Made by a program: the position numbers and the translations under genes. Shown piece by piece: positions 43,017 to 51,238 of a stretch of DNA of 64,000 nucleotides. The notes beneath the pieces are model-generated. The model made no database searches. It was not told where the DNA came from and saw nothing but the letters and a program-made list of their open reading frames with translations. Origin of the DNA: an uncultured Clostridia bacterium (GTDB taxonomy: Bacteria > Bacillota > Clostridia > Saccharofermentanales > Saccharofermentanaceae); the NCBI GenBank assembly GCA_946403085.1, contig CAMIYM010000009.1, forward strand, positions 1-64,000, read 5' to 3'. Position 1 is the stretch's first letter; each line of letters starts with the position of its first letter.

Positions 43017-44564
43017 TTAGACCTTCTTGTAGAGCTTATAAGCGTCAAGGCATTTCTCACCGGTATAGTCGATATAGGTGCATGTCTCTTCCTGTACAAG
43101 CACATAATTCGACCATTTTAATTCGCAACTGTGTGAAGTAACGACATAGTCGTAATAGCCTTCATTTATAAGTCTGTTCTGTTCTTCAAGGATAGCGGGA
43201 TAGTTGTTCTCTATGTTGAGGAAGCAGAAGAATCTGTTGCAGGGCAAAAGATCAGAAGCAGTATAGAATCCTGAATCCATAACATCGTATGTAAGTATCT
43301 TTGCGTCAGGAGTCTGCTTTATAGTCTCTGCGATACGGAACTGGGCTAATGATTCTTTGGGTTGGAGAATGAGATACATGTTCTTGCCGTTGATGATCAC
43401 GATGAAATAGATCACGGCAAGGAAAGCTGAAGAAAGGAGAGATATTAATCCGGGATTCCTCTTGTACAGACTTTCCAGCTTGCTTAATCCTTTTACTGCG
43501 GGAATGAGAAGGAAAGTAAAGCAGTATGCCAGGATATATCCGTAGTAGTAGATGAATGAAGTCTTGGTAAATACCAGCCCGAGCGAGAACAGCAATGTGA
43601 CAGCGAAAAGGATGAGCATCCTTTTGCGGTATTCCTTGCCTGTAAATACTGTGGAGATAACTGAAAGAAGCAGCACGATGCCAAAGTCCGGATAATGAAG
43701 TGACAACGTAACTACGGAAGTCAGCGGGATTATGAAGTGGTTAAGTACAGGGATGCTGGCAAGACCGGTAACTTCAGAAACACTGTGATAGAGGAAGATA
43801 TTATTATAAAAATATGCTTCCCAAAGATAATTCAAAGACTTTGTTGCAGCAAAGTAGATCAGTATAGGAGCTGACAGCATAAGAAAGCCTGCAAGGAATC
43901 TCCAGATGAGAGACCAGAGCTTTTTGAATTTTTTATTTTTCAGCGCGAGGATAATGATGAGGATTACAAATCCGATCATGAATCCTACGAAAGTGTACTT
44001 TATCCAGAAAAGGCATGCTGTTATAAGTCCGCAGATCAGTGCTTCAGTATTGGACGGAAGAGTGTTGTTAATGACGATCGATCTGATACCGAAGTAGAGC
44101 GCGACAGAAATGAGCGGGAAGCAGAGCTCTTCTGCATTGCCTCCGAAGTTAAACAGCTTCAGTGTATAAGTGATTCCGAGAAGTACAGGAACCAGCGCGA
44201 TGGTAAACCGTGATGGTCTTGTGAAAAGCTTAACTGTCTTCCAGGAAAAAACAGCGAATACGGATGCGGCGATACACTCGATTATCCATGCACCGGTAAA
44301 GGACTTTTGCGATACAAGAGCTGCCAGTGCATATATGAAGTAGAGCAGGGGGCCTTTCTGTTCGTAAAGATCCCTGTAAGGTACAAGTCCTTTTGTGATT
44401 CCGCGTCCGACAGTGAAAAAGCAGTTGGCATCATCCCAGGGGTTGAAAGGATAAAGAGGCGAACACGTGGAAACGGCCGTTATGGTGACCACGGCCGCTG
44501 CGATTACAAAAATGAGTTCGGATCTTTTAAGCTTGTCTGTGCCTGAGATGATCTGCTTTTGCAT
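43017..44564 (-). CDS. GT-C type membrane glycosyltransferase-like protein
   Basis: A 515-residue protein with about eleven to thirteen membrane helices. The first extracytoplasmic loop has NPWDDANCFFTVGRGITKG then VPYRDLYEQKGPLLYF, the acidic-loop pattern of PMT/ArnT-type GT-C glycosyltransferases that use lipid-linked sugars. The C-terminus is a short extracytoplasmic domain. Acceptor and sugar are unknown, though cell-surface polymer modification is plausible. The start at 44564 lies 17 bases downstream of the superoxide reductase stop on this strand. Confidence 0.7.
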   Translation of the reverse strand: MQKQIISGTDKLKRSELIFVIAAAVVTITAVSTCSPLYPFNPWDDANCFFTVGRGITKGLVPYRDLYEQKGPLLYFIYALAALVSQKSFTGAWIIECIAASVFAVFSWKTVKLFTRPSRFTIALVPVLLGITYTLKLFNFGGNAEELCFPLISVALYFGIRSIVINNTLPSNTEALICGLITACLFWIKYTFVGFMIGFVILIIILALKNKKFKKLWSLIWRFLAGFLMLSAPILIYFAATKSLNYLWEAYFYNNIFLYHSVSEVTGLASIPVLNHFIIPLTSVVTLSLHYPDFGIVLLLSVISTVFTGKEYRKRMLILFAVTLLFSLGLVFTKTSFIYYYGYILAYCFTFLLIPAVKGLSKLESLYKRNPGLISLLSSAFLAVIYFIVIINGKNMYLILQPKESLAQFRIAETIKQTPDAKILTYDVMDSGFYTASDLLPCNRFFCFLNIENNYPAILEEQNRLINEGYYDYVVTSHSCELKWSNYVLVQEETCTYIDYTGEKCLDAYKLYKKV

Positions 44565-44581
44565 ATTATGTCAGCCGGACC

Positions 44582-44941
44582 TTAAGCTTCTGCCTTCCAC
44601 AGACCGTGGAGATTGCAGTATTCATAAGCTGCGATGACTTTCTCATCGGAACCTATGGTAAATACAGCTTTGGGTTCCTCACCGGGCTTGAGCTGACGGA
44701 TGATAGAGCCCTTATCTGTCTCAAGAGCAACAAATGTGATGTAGTGGGCATCCATCATGGGATGAGCTACTTCACCGACAGTAACAGTAACGGTCTGGCC
44801 GTCAACAGCGATTACAGGTACATGCTTCTCGCCTGCAGCGTCAGTGGTGTTGGGAATAAGTTCTTCAAGAGGACCTCCTTCGCACTCGGTCTCGAAAAGC
44901 TTGGTTACAACTGTTCCGCACTTGCCTTTGAAAAACTTCAT
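44582..44941 (-). CDS. Superoxide reductase (neelaredoxin/desulfoferrodoxin-like)
   Basis: A 119-residue non-heme iron enzyme that reduces superoxide to hydrogen peroxide without making oxygen, typical of anaerobes. The catalytic (His)4Cys centre is complete: H40 in EKHVPVI, H60 and H66 in HPMMDAHY, C109 and H112 in CNLHGLW; the E38-K39 pair is kept. The N-terminal desulforedoxin iron site (CxxC and CC) is degraded to C8 and C20 only, so the second iron is probably absent. The ATG at 44941 with GGAGG upstream is preferred over the in-frame ATG at 44974. Confidence 0.92.
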   Translation of the reverse strand: MKFFKGKCGTVVTKLFETECEGGPLEELIPNTTDAAGEKHVPVIAVDGQTVTVTVGEVAHPMMDAHYITFVALETDKGSIIRQLKPGEEPKAVFTIGSDEKVIAAYEYCNLHGLWKAEA

Positions 44942-44972
44942 ATTGATGTCCTCCTGATTATTAAGATGATTC

Positions 44973-44981
44973 ATTATACCA
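44973..44981 (-). promoter_or_regulatory. Extended -10 promoter of the superoxide reductase gene
   Basis: On the minus strand TGgTATAAT ends 32 bases before the ATG. No good -35 is present. Confidence 0.6.
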
Positions 44982-45109
44982 TTTTGACAGGCTTTGATTC
45001 TTTCTCATGATGAATTGAAAATCATTCAGGAGCCAATATGGATAAACGAGATTATTTTTTAATGGAAACAACACAGCAATGACAGAAATTGCGTAAAAAG
45101 AAAGAGTTT

Positions 45110-45143
45110 TTGACTTAATGCCTGAGAGGGCATTTTGTATAAT
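45110..45143 (+). promoter_or_regulatory. Promoter region with inverted repeat before the SDR gene
   Basis: TTGACT (45110-45115) and TATAAT (45138-45143) are 22 bases apart, longer than usual. Between them AATGCC-TGAGAG-GGCATT (45117-45134) forms an inverted repeat that could be an operator. Apart from this and the superoxide reductase promoter, the 259-base gap (44942-45200) shows nothing else. Confidence 0.5.
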
Positions 45144-45200
45144 CACTGTGGAGAAAGAAAAAGGCTCCGGAAATAAAATAATAGTTGAGGTGGAACGAAT

Positions 45201-45974
45201 ATGGCTAACATTTTTGATTTAACGGGTAGAGTTGCTGTTATTACAGGATGCTCCACAGGTCTCGGTGTTCAGATGGCTAAGGCTCTTGCAAATCAGGGCT
45301 GCGACATTGTAGCCATTGCCCGCCGTCAGAACCTGCTTGATGAGGTTTGTGCTGATATCGAGAAGACATACGGTGTAAAGACACTTGCTGTTAAGCTCGA
45401 CATCACAGATACAGAGGCTGTTAATGCCGCAGTAGATGAGATCATTGCCAAGATGGGCAAGATCGACATCCTCGTTAACAACGCAGGTACAGGCGCAGTT
45501 GCACCTGCAGAAGATATTACAGATGAGCAGTTCATGAATGAGATCGACATCGACCTTTTCGGTTCATTCAGAATGGCAAGGGCTATTGCTAAGAAGGCTA
45601 TGATCCCTGCTAAGTTCGGCAGAGTTATCAACATCGCTTCTATGTATGGTCTTGTTGGTAACAAGGTTGCTCCCGCATCTCCTTATCATGCAGCTAAGGG
45701 CGGCGTTGTTAACCTTACAAGAGCACTTGCTTCCGAGTGGGGTAAGTATGGCATCACAGTAAACAGCATTTGCCCCGGCTATTTCTACAGCCCTCTTACA
45801 AAGGAAACATTGGATTCAGATTTCTTCCAGGCTAATGCAAGAACAATGATCCCTCTCGAAAGATATGGTAATGACGGTGAGCTTGATACAGCTGTATGCT
45901 TCCTCGCTTCTCCCGCTACAACATATGTAACAGGTGTTAACCTTCCTGTTGACGGCGGATATACCTGCATGTAA
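45201..45974 (+). CDS. Short-chain dehydrogenase/reductase (gluconate 5-dehydrogenase-like)
   Basis: A 257-residue classical SDR oxidoreductase. The NAD(P) loop is TGCSTGLG (residues 16-23), NNAG is present, and the catalytic Ser-Tyr-Lys is in NIASM and YHAAKGG. The ending PVDGGYTCM is typical of sugar-alcohol and keto-acid dehydrogenases of the Gno/IdnO type. The substrate is not decidable. GAGGTGG lies 8-10 bases before the ATG, and the codon choice is strongly biased, suggesting high expression. It is monocistronic between its own promoter and a terminator. Confidence 0.85.
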   Translation: MANIFDLTGRVAVITGCSTGLGVQMAKALANQGCDIVAIARRQNLLDEVCADIEKTYGVKTLAVKLDITDTEAVNAAVDEIIAKMGKIDILVNNAGTGAVAPAEDITDEQFMNEIDIDLFGSFRMARAIAKKAMIPAKFGRVINIASMYGLVGNKVAPASPYHAAKGGVVNLTRALASEWGKYGITVNSICPGYFYSPLTKETLDSDFFQANARTMIPLERYGNDGELDTAVCFLASPATTYVTGVNLPVDGGYTCM

Positions 45975-45998
45975 TCTGCAAATAACAAACTTTTTTTC

Positions 45999-46033
45999 AA
46001 GGCTGTCTCATCTTTGGGACAGCCTTTTTGTTT
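45999..46033 (+). terminator. Rho-independent terminator after the SDR gene
   Basis: AAGGCTGTC (45999-46007) pairs with GACAGCCTT (46018-46026), followed by TTTGTTTTC. Confidence 0.9.
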
Positions 46034-46081
46034 TCTTCCGGATCTTTCTAAAATGGCATACGCATTTTTCGGGTTTTGCTG

Positions 46082-46111
46082 TTGAGAGAACTCGATGTAT
46101 TTTGTTAGAAT
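46082..46111 (+). promoter_or_regulatory. Promoter of the DUF975/CmpB-type gene
   Basis: TTGAGA (46082-46087), an 18-base spacer, TAGAAT (46106-46111), about 22 bases before the TTG start. Confidence 0.55.
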
Positions 46112-46132
46112 ATTTTTGGAAGGGGTGAATAA

Positions 46133-48004
46133 TTGGAAGATCCGGCTGACAGACTGAGAATCTCACGTAAAGAATTGAAGCGTGATGCAAAGAGGAACTT
46201 CAAGCATCATTATCTGATGTATGTCGTTGCATGTCTTTTCGCGCTCGTAATGCAGTCGGAATTCCTTGCATCAGATAACATGATCGGTGCAAGACGCCAG
46301 GTCGTTACCGATGCCACCCAGGCCATTTTCGAATTGACCGGAGAAGACCAGGTCAGGCAGTTTGAAGAGACATACCTGACGATAGATGATGAGGCTAGCT
46401 CCTGGTATTCAGTTGTCGAAGAGGCTCTTAATAATAAGACCTTTGAGAATGAAAGAGTCAATGAAGTGTTCGGCAGGACCAAGGGAATACTTAACCAGCT
46501 GATCAATTACTATACTGAAGATACTATTATTTCAAATATCGTTTCGGTCGTGTCGCAGTTTGTAGGATCAGAGAGTGTGGCACAGATACTTATGGCTTTG
46601 ATGATCCTGATCATTGCAGGTTTCTTCTGGCTTTTTGTACGTAATGTTTATCTGGCAGCGAGCAGAAGACTGTTCCTTGAAGGAAGAATATATAAGAAAG
46701 TTCCATTTTCCAAATACCTGTTTTTCATTAGGGTAAAGAGATGGGTGAGAGCTTCGCTCGTAATGGGCCTGAAGACTGTTTTCGAACTTATCGGAATGTC
46801 TACTGTCGTATTGTTCCCGGTCATTCACTGCGGCCTTATCCTGGTGCCTTATATCATTGCCGAGAACCCTGATGTCAGACCTTTTGAGGCATTAAGACTT
46901 TCCTGGAGGATGATGAAGGGGCATAAGCGTAAGGTCTTCGCACTGTTCATGAGCTTCATGGGCTGGTATATCCTCGGATTTGTTACTTTAGGCATCTCAA
47001 ATATCCTTTTCTCGAATCCTTATTTTGTCTGCTGCTATACGGAGTTCTATGAAAGAGTAAGGTCTTATTCAAAAGCAAAGAAGATCCCCGGAACGGAGAT
47101 CCTTGACGATGAGTATCTTTTCATAAGAGCAGACTCCAATACTCTGGAAGAAAAGTACGCTGATGTAATCGATGAACTCTCTAAGCCTGAATACCTTGTG
47201 GAGGGACTTGATACTAAGCGTGAGAGGTTCTTTGCCAGGAACTTCGGTGTTGTTCTCTGGAACAGCAAGGATGAGATCGAATACGAGAACCGTGAGTCCA
47301 AGAAGATGAAGATGAGGGCCTATGAGAATGAAGCCAAAGGCCTTGCTTATCCCACCAGGCTTTCTCCGATACCTGACCAGCGCAAGATACCTTCACTTGA
47401 GAATATCCACTACCTGAGACATTATTCTGTGCTCTCACTTGTTATGATGTTTTTTATATTCTCGAATTTCGGCTGGATGTGGGAGCTCTTCTATTATTTC
47501 CTCATGAAGGGAAAGCTTATCAACAGAGGTGTCCTTCACGGCCCATGGCTCCCGATCTACGGATTCGGAGGCATGATCGTCCTTATCCTGCTTAACAGGG
47601 TGCGTAAAAGGCCATTCATCTTCTTTATATCGTCTATTGTCCTTTGCGGTACAGTCGAGTATATAACCGGCTGGATCCTTGAGGAAAAGTTCAATGCGAA
47701 ATGGTGGAATTATGAGGGGTATTTCCTTAATATCGACGGCCGTGTGTGCGCGGAAGGCCTCTTTGTCTTCGGTGTTTGCGCACTGGCGTTTATCTACGTG
47801 CTTGCCCCGATCCTTGATAATATGATCCGTAAAATAAACAGAAGGGTACTGCTGCCTCTAGCCGTAACCCTTCTGTTGTTGATCTCTGCTGATTTCATCT
47901 ATTCATCTTTCTTTGTTCCGAATACCGGTTACGGTATCACCGGAAACTTCGATAAAGACGAAGATACAGTTGCAGTTGAGACTGTGATCGAAGAAAGCGC
48001 TTAA
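46133..48004 (+). CDS. Large membrane protein: DUF975-like N-half fused to CmpB-like permease domain
   Basis: A 623-residue protein. The N-terminal 300 residues resemble DUF975 membrane proteins (KRDAKRNFKHHYLMYVVACL, RPFEALRLSWRMMKGHK, then several helices). A cytoplasmic linker of about 110 residues follows. The C-terminal 180 residues match the 'putative ABC transporter permease' CmpB-type domain (GWMWELFYYFL, NRGVLHGPWLPIYG, TVEYITGWILEE). Both modules usually occur separately. The TTG start has AGGGGTG upstream. Function unknown. The stop overlaps that of the small convergent gene. Confidence 0.75.
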   Translation: MEDPADRLRISRKELKRDAKRNFKHHYLMYVVACLFALVMQSEFLASDNMIGARRQVVTDATQAIFELTGEDQVRQFEETYLTIDDEASSWYSVVEEALNNKTFENERVNEVFGRTKGILNQLINYYTEDTIISNIVSVVSQFVGSESVAQILMALMILIIAGFFWLFVRNVYLAASRRLFLEGRIYKKVPFSKYLFFIRVKRWVRASLVMGLKTVFELIGMSTVVLFPVIHCGLILVPYIIAENPDVRPFEALRLSWRMMKGHKRKVFALFMSFMGWYILGFVTLGISNILFSNPYFVCCYTEFYERVRSYSKAKKIPGTEILDDEYLFIRADSNTLEEKYADVIDELSKPEYLVEGLDTKRERFFARNFGVVLWNSKDEIEYENRESKKMKMRAYENEAKGLAYPTRLSPIPDQRKIPSLENIHYLRHYSVLSLVMMFFIFSNFGWMWELFYYFLMKGKLINRGVLHGPWLPIYGFGGMIVLILLNRVRKRPFIFFISSIVLCGTVEYITGWILEEKFNAKWWNYEGYFLNIDGRVCAEGLFVFGVCALAFIYVLAPILDNMIRKINRRVLLPLAVTLLLLISADFIYSSFFVPNTGYGITGNFDKDEDTVAVETVIEESA

Positions 48005-48255
48005 CTGCCGAATACCGTTTGCACAGCACCCGTAAAGAATGCAACAGCGAAGATGATCAATGCTGCAAGACATACGATTATCGTGTAGCAGAAGTAAGAT
48101 CTGGCAAAATTCTTCTTGTTAACATTTCTTGAGCCTAAAGCCATTACGATAAGACAAATGAAGCCTACGACAGGAATAGAGAATAAGAGCTCATATCCGA
48201 AGTAGCCCCACATGGATATCGGACGGTATTCCTCTGGAATAGAGTTTTGATCCAT
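48001..48255 (-). CDS. Small two-helix membrane protein
   Basis: An 84-residue protein with two membrane segments (LLFSIPVVGFICLIVMALG and a C-terminal helix) separated by a short basic loop (SRNVNKKNFARSY). It opens with PEEYRPISMWGYFGYELL, a form familiar from small hypothetical proteins of gut Clostridia. No function is known. GGGAGG lies before the ATG at 48255. It overlaps the preceding convergent gene by four bases, so neither has its own terminator. Confidence 0.75.
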   Translation of the reverse strand: MDQNSIPEEYRPISMWGYFGYELLFSIPVVGFICLIVMALGSRNVNKKNFARSYFCYTIIVCLAALIIFAVAFFTGAVQTVFGS

Positions 48256-48398
48256 TTTTACGTTCCTCCCTTATAAAACGTACTAAAAATAGAAGAATCC
48301 GGAAGGAATTCTTCAGAGGTAAATATAGCACAAATCCCTTGTTTTTCTTTCAATTAAATGTTAATTTACCTCATACTATTTTTTAAGAGGAAAATACT

Positions 48399-49667
48399 AT
48401 GGAGAAGAAGCCTTTTGTAACCAAGAACCAGATCGATGAGATCGCAAGAAGATTTCCCACACCTTTCTACATCTACGATGAGAAGGGGATCCGCGAGAAC
48501 TGCGAACGCGTTAAGGCAGCTTTCGCATGGAATAAAGGATTTAAGGAATTCTTTGCTGTTAAGGCTACACCTAACCCTTATATCCTTGACATCATCAACG
48601 ATTACGGATTCGGATTTGACTGTTCATCCGAGGCAGAGCTCATCCTTGCTGATGCCGTAGGCGGTCCCATCATGTTCTCTTCAAACGATACTCCCGCAAG
48701 AGAATATGCTCTTTGTGCAAATCTCGGAGGCATAATTAACCTTGACGATATCACTCACATTCCTTTCCTTGAGCAGATCCTCGGCCCCCAGTTCCCTGAG
48801 ACAATGAGCTGCAGATATAATCCGGGCGGAGTATTCAAGCTTAGCAACGGCATCATGGATAACCCTGGTGATTCCAAGTACGGAATGACAAAGGAACAGC
48901 TTTTCGATGCTTATGCCCAGCTCAAGGCTCATGGCGTAAAGAATTTCGGTATTCATGCTTTCCTTGCAAGCAACACGGTTACAAATGAGTACTATCCGAC
49001 ACTTGCAGGCCAGCTTTTCGAGCTTGTCGCAGAGATCGCTGAAAAGGTTGGGATCAAATTCGCATTCGTTAACCTCTCAGGCGGTGTAGGAATCGGTTAC
49101 AGACCTGAGGATTCACAGAATGACATCATGGCAATAGGTGAGGGCGTAAGAAAGCAGTTCGAGCGCATTCTCGTACCCGCAGGCATGGGCGATGTTGCGA
49201 TCTATACCGAGATGGGAAGATTCATGCTCGCTCCTTACGGAATGCTCATCACAAAGGCTATTCACGAGAAGCACATCTATAAGGAATATATCGGCGTTGA
49301 TGCATGCGCTGCAAATCTCATGAGACCTGCTATTTATGGTGCTTACCACCACATCACTGTTCTTGGCAAGGAGAATGAGCCTTGTGATCACAAGTATGAT
49401 GTTACAGGAAGCCTTTGCGAGAACAATGATAAGTTCGCTATAGACAGAATGCTCCCTAAGATCGATATGGGTGATATCCTTGCTATTCACGATGCAGGTG
49501 CTCACGGATCTGCCATGGGCTATAACTATAACGGAAGACTCTGGTGTGCAGAGCTTCTTCTTAAGGAAGATGGCTCTGTAAAGGAGATCAGAAGAGCACA
49601 GACTCTTAACGATTACTTTGCTACGCTCGATAACACAGAGTATGCGGATAAGATCATAAGCAAATAA
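48399..49667 (+). CDS. lysA: Diaminopimelate decarboxylase
   Basis: A 422-residue PLP enzyme that makes L-lysine from meso-diaminopimelate, the last lysine step. The PLP lysine is K55 in EFFAVKATPNP. The phosphate-binding Gly stretch is LSGGVGIGY. The substrate-binding Cys-Glu is LCENND, and AIHDAGAHGSAMGYNYNGR is the conserved C-terminal block. It belongs to the longer type seen in Clostridia and Bacteroidetes. AAGAGGA precedes the ATG. I see no lysine riboswitch in its short leader. Confidence 0.93.
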   Translation: MEKKPFVTKNQIDEIARRFPTPFYIYDEKGIRENCERVKAAFAWNKGFKEFFAVKATPNPYILDIINDYGFGFDCSSEAELILADAVGGPIMFSSNDTPAREYALCANLGGIINLDDITHIPFLEQILGPQFPETMSCRYNPGGVFKLSNGIMDNPGDSKYGMTKEQLFDAYAQLKAHGVKNFGIHAFLASNTVTNEYYPTLAGQLFELVAEIAEKVGIKFAFVNLSGGVGIGYRPEDSQNDIMAIGEGVRKQFERILVPAGMGDVAIYTEMGRFMLAPYGMLITKAIHEKHIYKEYIGVDACAANLMRPAIYGAYHHITVLGKENEPCDHKYDVTGSLCENNDKFAIDRMLPKIDMGDILAIHDAGAHGSAMGYNYNGRLWCAELLLKEDGSVKEIRRAQTLNDYFATLDNTEYADKIISK

Positions 49668-49723
49668 TGCCTTCAATCCCTTTATTTATCGGGGATTGGC
49701 TATTTGTCAGATTGATTGTTTTT

Positions 49724-49768
49724 AAGACCTTGTTATGTGCAATATGCACAAAAACAAGGTCTTTCTAT
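49724..49768 (+). terminator. Strong hairpin terminator after lysA
   Basis: AAGACCTTGTT-A-TGTGCA pairs with TGCACA...AACAAGGTCTT, followed by TCTATT. A smaller CAATCCC/GGGATTG hairpin lies just upstream at about 49675-49698. Confidence 0.8.
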
Positions 49769-49891
49769 TATGCAAGTTGTTTAACAAATCCATTGTTTGA
49801 AAAAGTGAGAAAGTGTACCATAAAGCTGTCCAAGGGATAAGCCTTGGGGATAGTAATAAGGACAATAAAATACTCTAGGAGGTATTACATA

Positions 49892-50149
49892 ATGAAAGCA
49901 TTTGTATTAGACAACATTGACGTAGCAACACTTATGAAGGCACTTGATGAGTGCAAGGGAAACGTTATTCTTCTTACAGATGAAGGTGACCGTTTCAATC
50001 TTAAGAGCAAGCTCAGCCAGATGACTGGTATCATGAAGCTTATCGAAGGCGGTATCGTTTGCAATGCAAAGATCTCCTGCTCTGATCCTGACGATGAGGC
50101 AATGCTCTTCAGACTTAACCTTTTCGGAAAGGTTGAGGATCAGGCTTGA
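49892..50149 (+). CDS. Small conserved-looking soluble protein
   Basis: An 85-residue acidic, soluble protein. The segment ECKGNVILLTDEGDRFNLKS and KLSQMTGIMKLIEGG recall a family of short proteins in Lachnospiraceae-type genomes that are often mislabelled 'polyA polymerase'. No function is known. AGGAGG nine bases before the ATG at 49892 fixes the start; the earlier ATG at 49844 lies in a leader hairpin (CCAAGG-GATAAG-CCTTGG, 49830-49847). Strong ribosome site and monocistronic layout suggest good expression. Confidence 0.7.
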   Translation: MKAFVLDNIDVATLMKALDECKGNVILLTDEGDRFNLKSKLSQMTGIMKLIEGGIVCNAKISCSDPDDEAMLFRLNLFGKVEDQA

Positions 50150-50194
50150 TCCTTGCCGGAGCCTTTAATCAAGACTTAAGAACAAAAAACAATA

Positions 50195-50224
50195 AACAGG
50201 GCGTCTCAATAGAGGCGCCCTGTT
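50195..50224 (+). terminator. Hairpin after the small gene
   Basis: AACAGGGCG (50195-50203) pairs with CGCCCTGTT (50216-50224). The U-tract is poor on the plus strand; an A-run upstream would give a U-tract only for minus-strand transcripts. The rest of the 276-base gap to 50425 holds the promoter listed next. Confidence 0.6.
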
Positions 50225-50359
50225 GCATTTCCGGACCCGGTAAACACAAAATGCTTTGGAATGAATGTTAAAAAGTGCATATTGAGAAGACTAAAAAATC
50301 TTTGAAATATAGTCAGATTAGGCACTTGCGTAATTTGACAACACGATTAGTATTTGAAA

Positions 50360-50387
50360 TTGTTAGTTGATCCGTTGCTTTTACAAT
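50360..50387 (+). promoter_or_regulatory. Promoter of the Thr-rich lipoprotein gene
   Basis: TTGTTA (50360-50365), a 16-base spacer, TACAAT (50382-50387). A TTGACA at 50335-50340 has no matching -10. Confidence 0.4.
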
Positions 50388-50425
50388 AGACCGATTAGAC
50401 TAATTATCTATTTTGGAGGCACAAT

Positions 50426-51139
50426 ATGAAGAAGAGAATTGCAGTTATGCTGCTGGCATCCGCTTTAATGCTTACAGCGTGTGGCAATGTAGACAATTCA
50501 AAGGATTCCGAGTCGAAAGAAACAACAGAGGAAACAACCACTGAGACTGTCGAGACTACAACAGAATCCACCACAGAATCCACCACAGAAGCTACTACTG
50601 AATCAACAGAAGATGAAAGAATGCTTAAGATGACCGGAGCTGAAATTGCAGCTGCCATTAAGCCGGCTTATGGATCCGAATTGACAGACTTTAATAATAC
50701 TTACGAGTCTGTTTATAACGGATTGACTGATAATCCGGATCTTGAAGTAGATGTAAAAAAGTACCATAAAACATATCTCGAGGAAGAGAATTCCAAAAAG
50801 GGCATTAAAAACTTTGTCAGTTTTGGAATAAGTAAGGTTGATCCGGATAACTTTGAAAAATCTTATTTCATCTTTATCTATGTTATCGAGATGGATATGA
50901 ATTCGGATGATTATAAAGCATTGGCAGTCGGCAGTGACATTAATCCCATGATATTCAGCAGAAATTCAGGCCCTGTTAATGAAAAGCTTAAAGTAAGTGC
51001 AATCAATGGTCAGTATGTTATTGCTTGCTGTGAGATGTACTACGATGGCGGCAAGTCAGTATCAAACCATGCTTCACCTTTTAAATACGATGGAATCGAT
51101 AAGGTAATTAAGGCTTTTGAAGAACTGAAAAACGCGTGA
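50426..51139 (+). CDS. Lipoprotein with Thr/Glu-rich linker
   Basis: A 237-residue lipoprotein. The signal segment MKKRIAVMLLASALMLTACG ends in a good lipobox. A 40-residue spacer made of Thr, Glu and Ser (repeats of the type TTESTTES) places a C-terminal domain of about 165 residues away from the membrane. That domain has no family I recognise. GGAGG precedes the ATG by about 8-9 bases. Surface anchoring is inferred from the signal; function unknown. Confidence 0.75.
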   Translation: MKKRIAVMLLASALMLTACGNVDNSKDSESKETTEETTTETVETTTESTTESTTEATTESTEDERMLKMTGAEIAAAIKPAYGSELTDFNNTYESVYNGLTDNPDLEVDVKKYHKTYLEEENSKKGIKNFVSFGISKVDPDNFEKSYFIFIYVIEMDMNSDDYKALAVGSDINPMIFSRNSGPVNEKLKVSAINGQYVIACCEMYYDGGKSVSNHASPFKYDGIDKVIKAFEELKNA

Positions 51140-51177
51140 GTTCCTTCAGTCCGAACTGATTAACTATTGAAATAAAT

Positions 51178-51211
51178 AACGGGGATCGTCATGACTGACA
51201 TCCCCGTTTTT
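51178..51211. terminator. Bidirectional terminator
   Basis: AACGGGGAT (51178-51186) pairs with ATCCCCGTT (51200-51208), followed by TTTT on the plus strand and an A/T-rich flank on the other side. It serves the lipoprotein gene and gltA, which converge here. Confidence 0.85.
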
Positions 51212-51238
51212 ACTGTAAGGATATAACTAAAAGTCTGA

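Noticed and set aside
48256..48398. Lysine riboswitch upstream of lysA
   Set aside because: The gap is only 143 bases and shared with a divergent gene; no multi-helix lysine aptamer pattern is visible.
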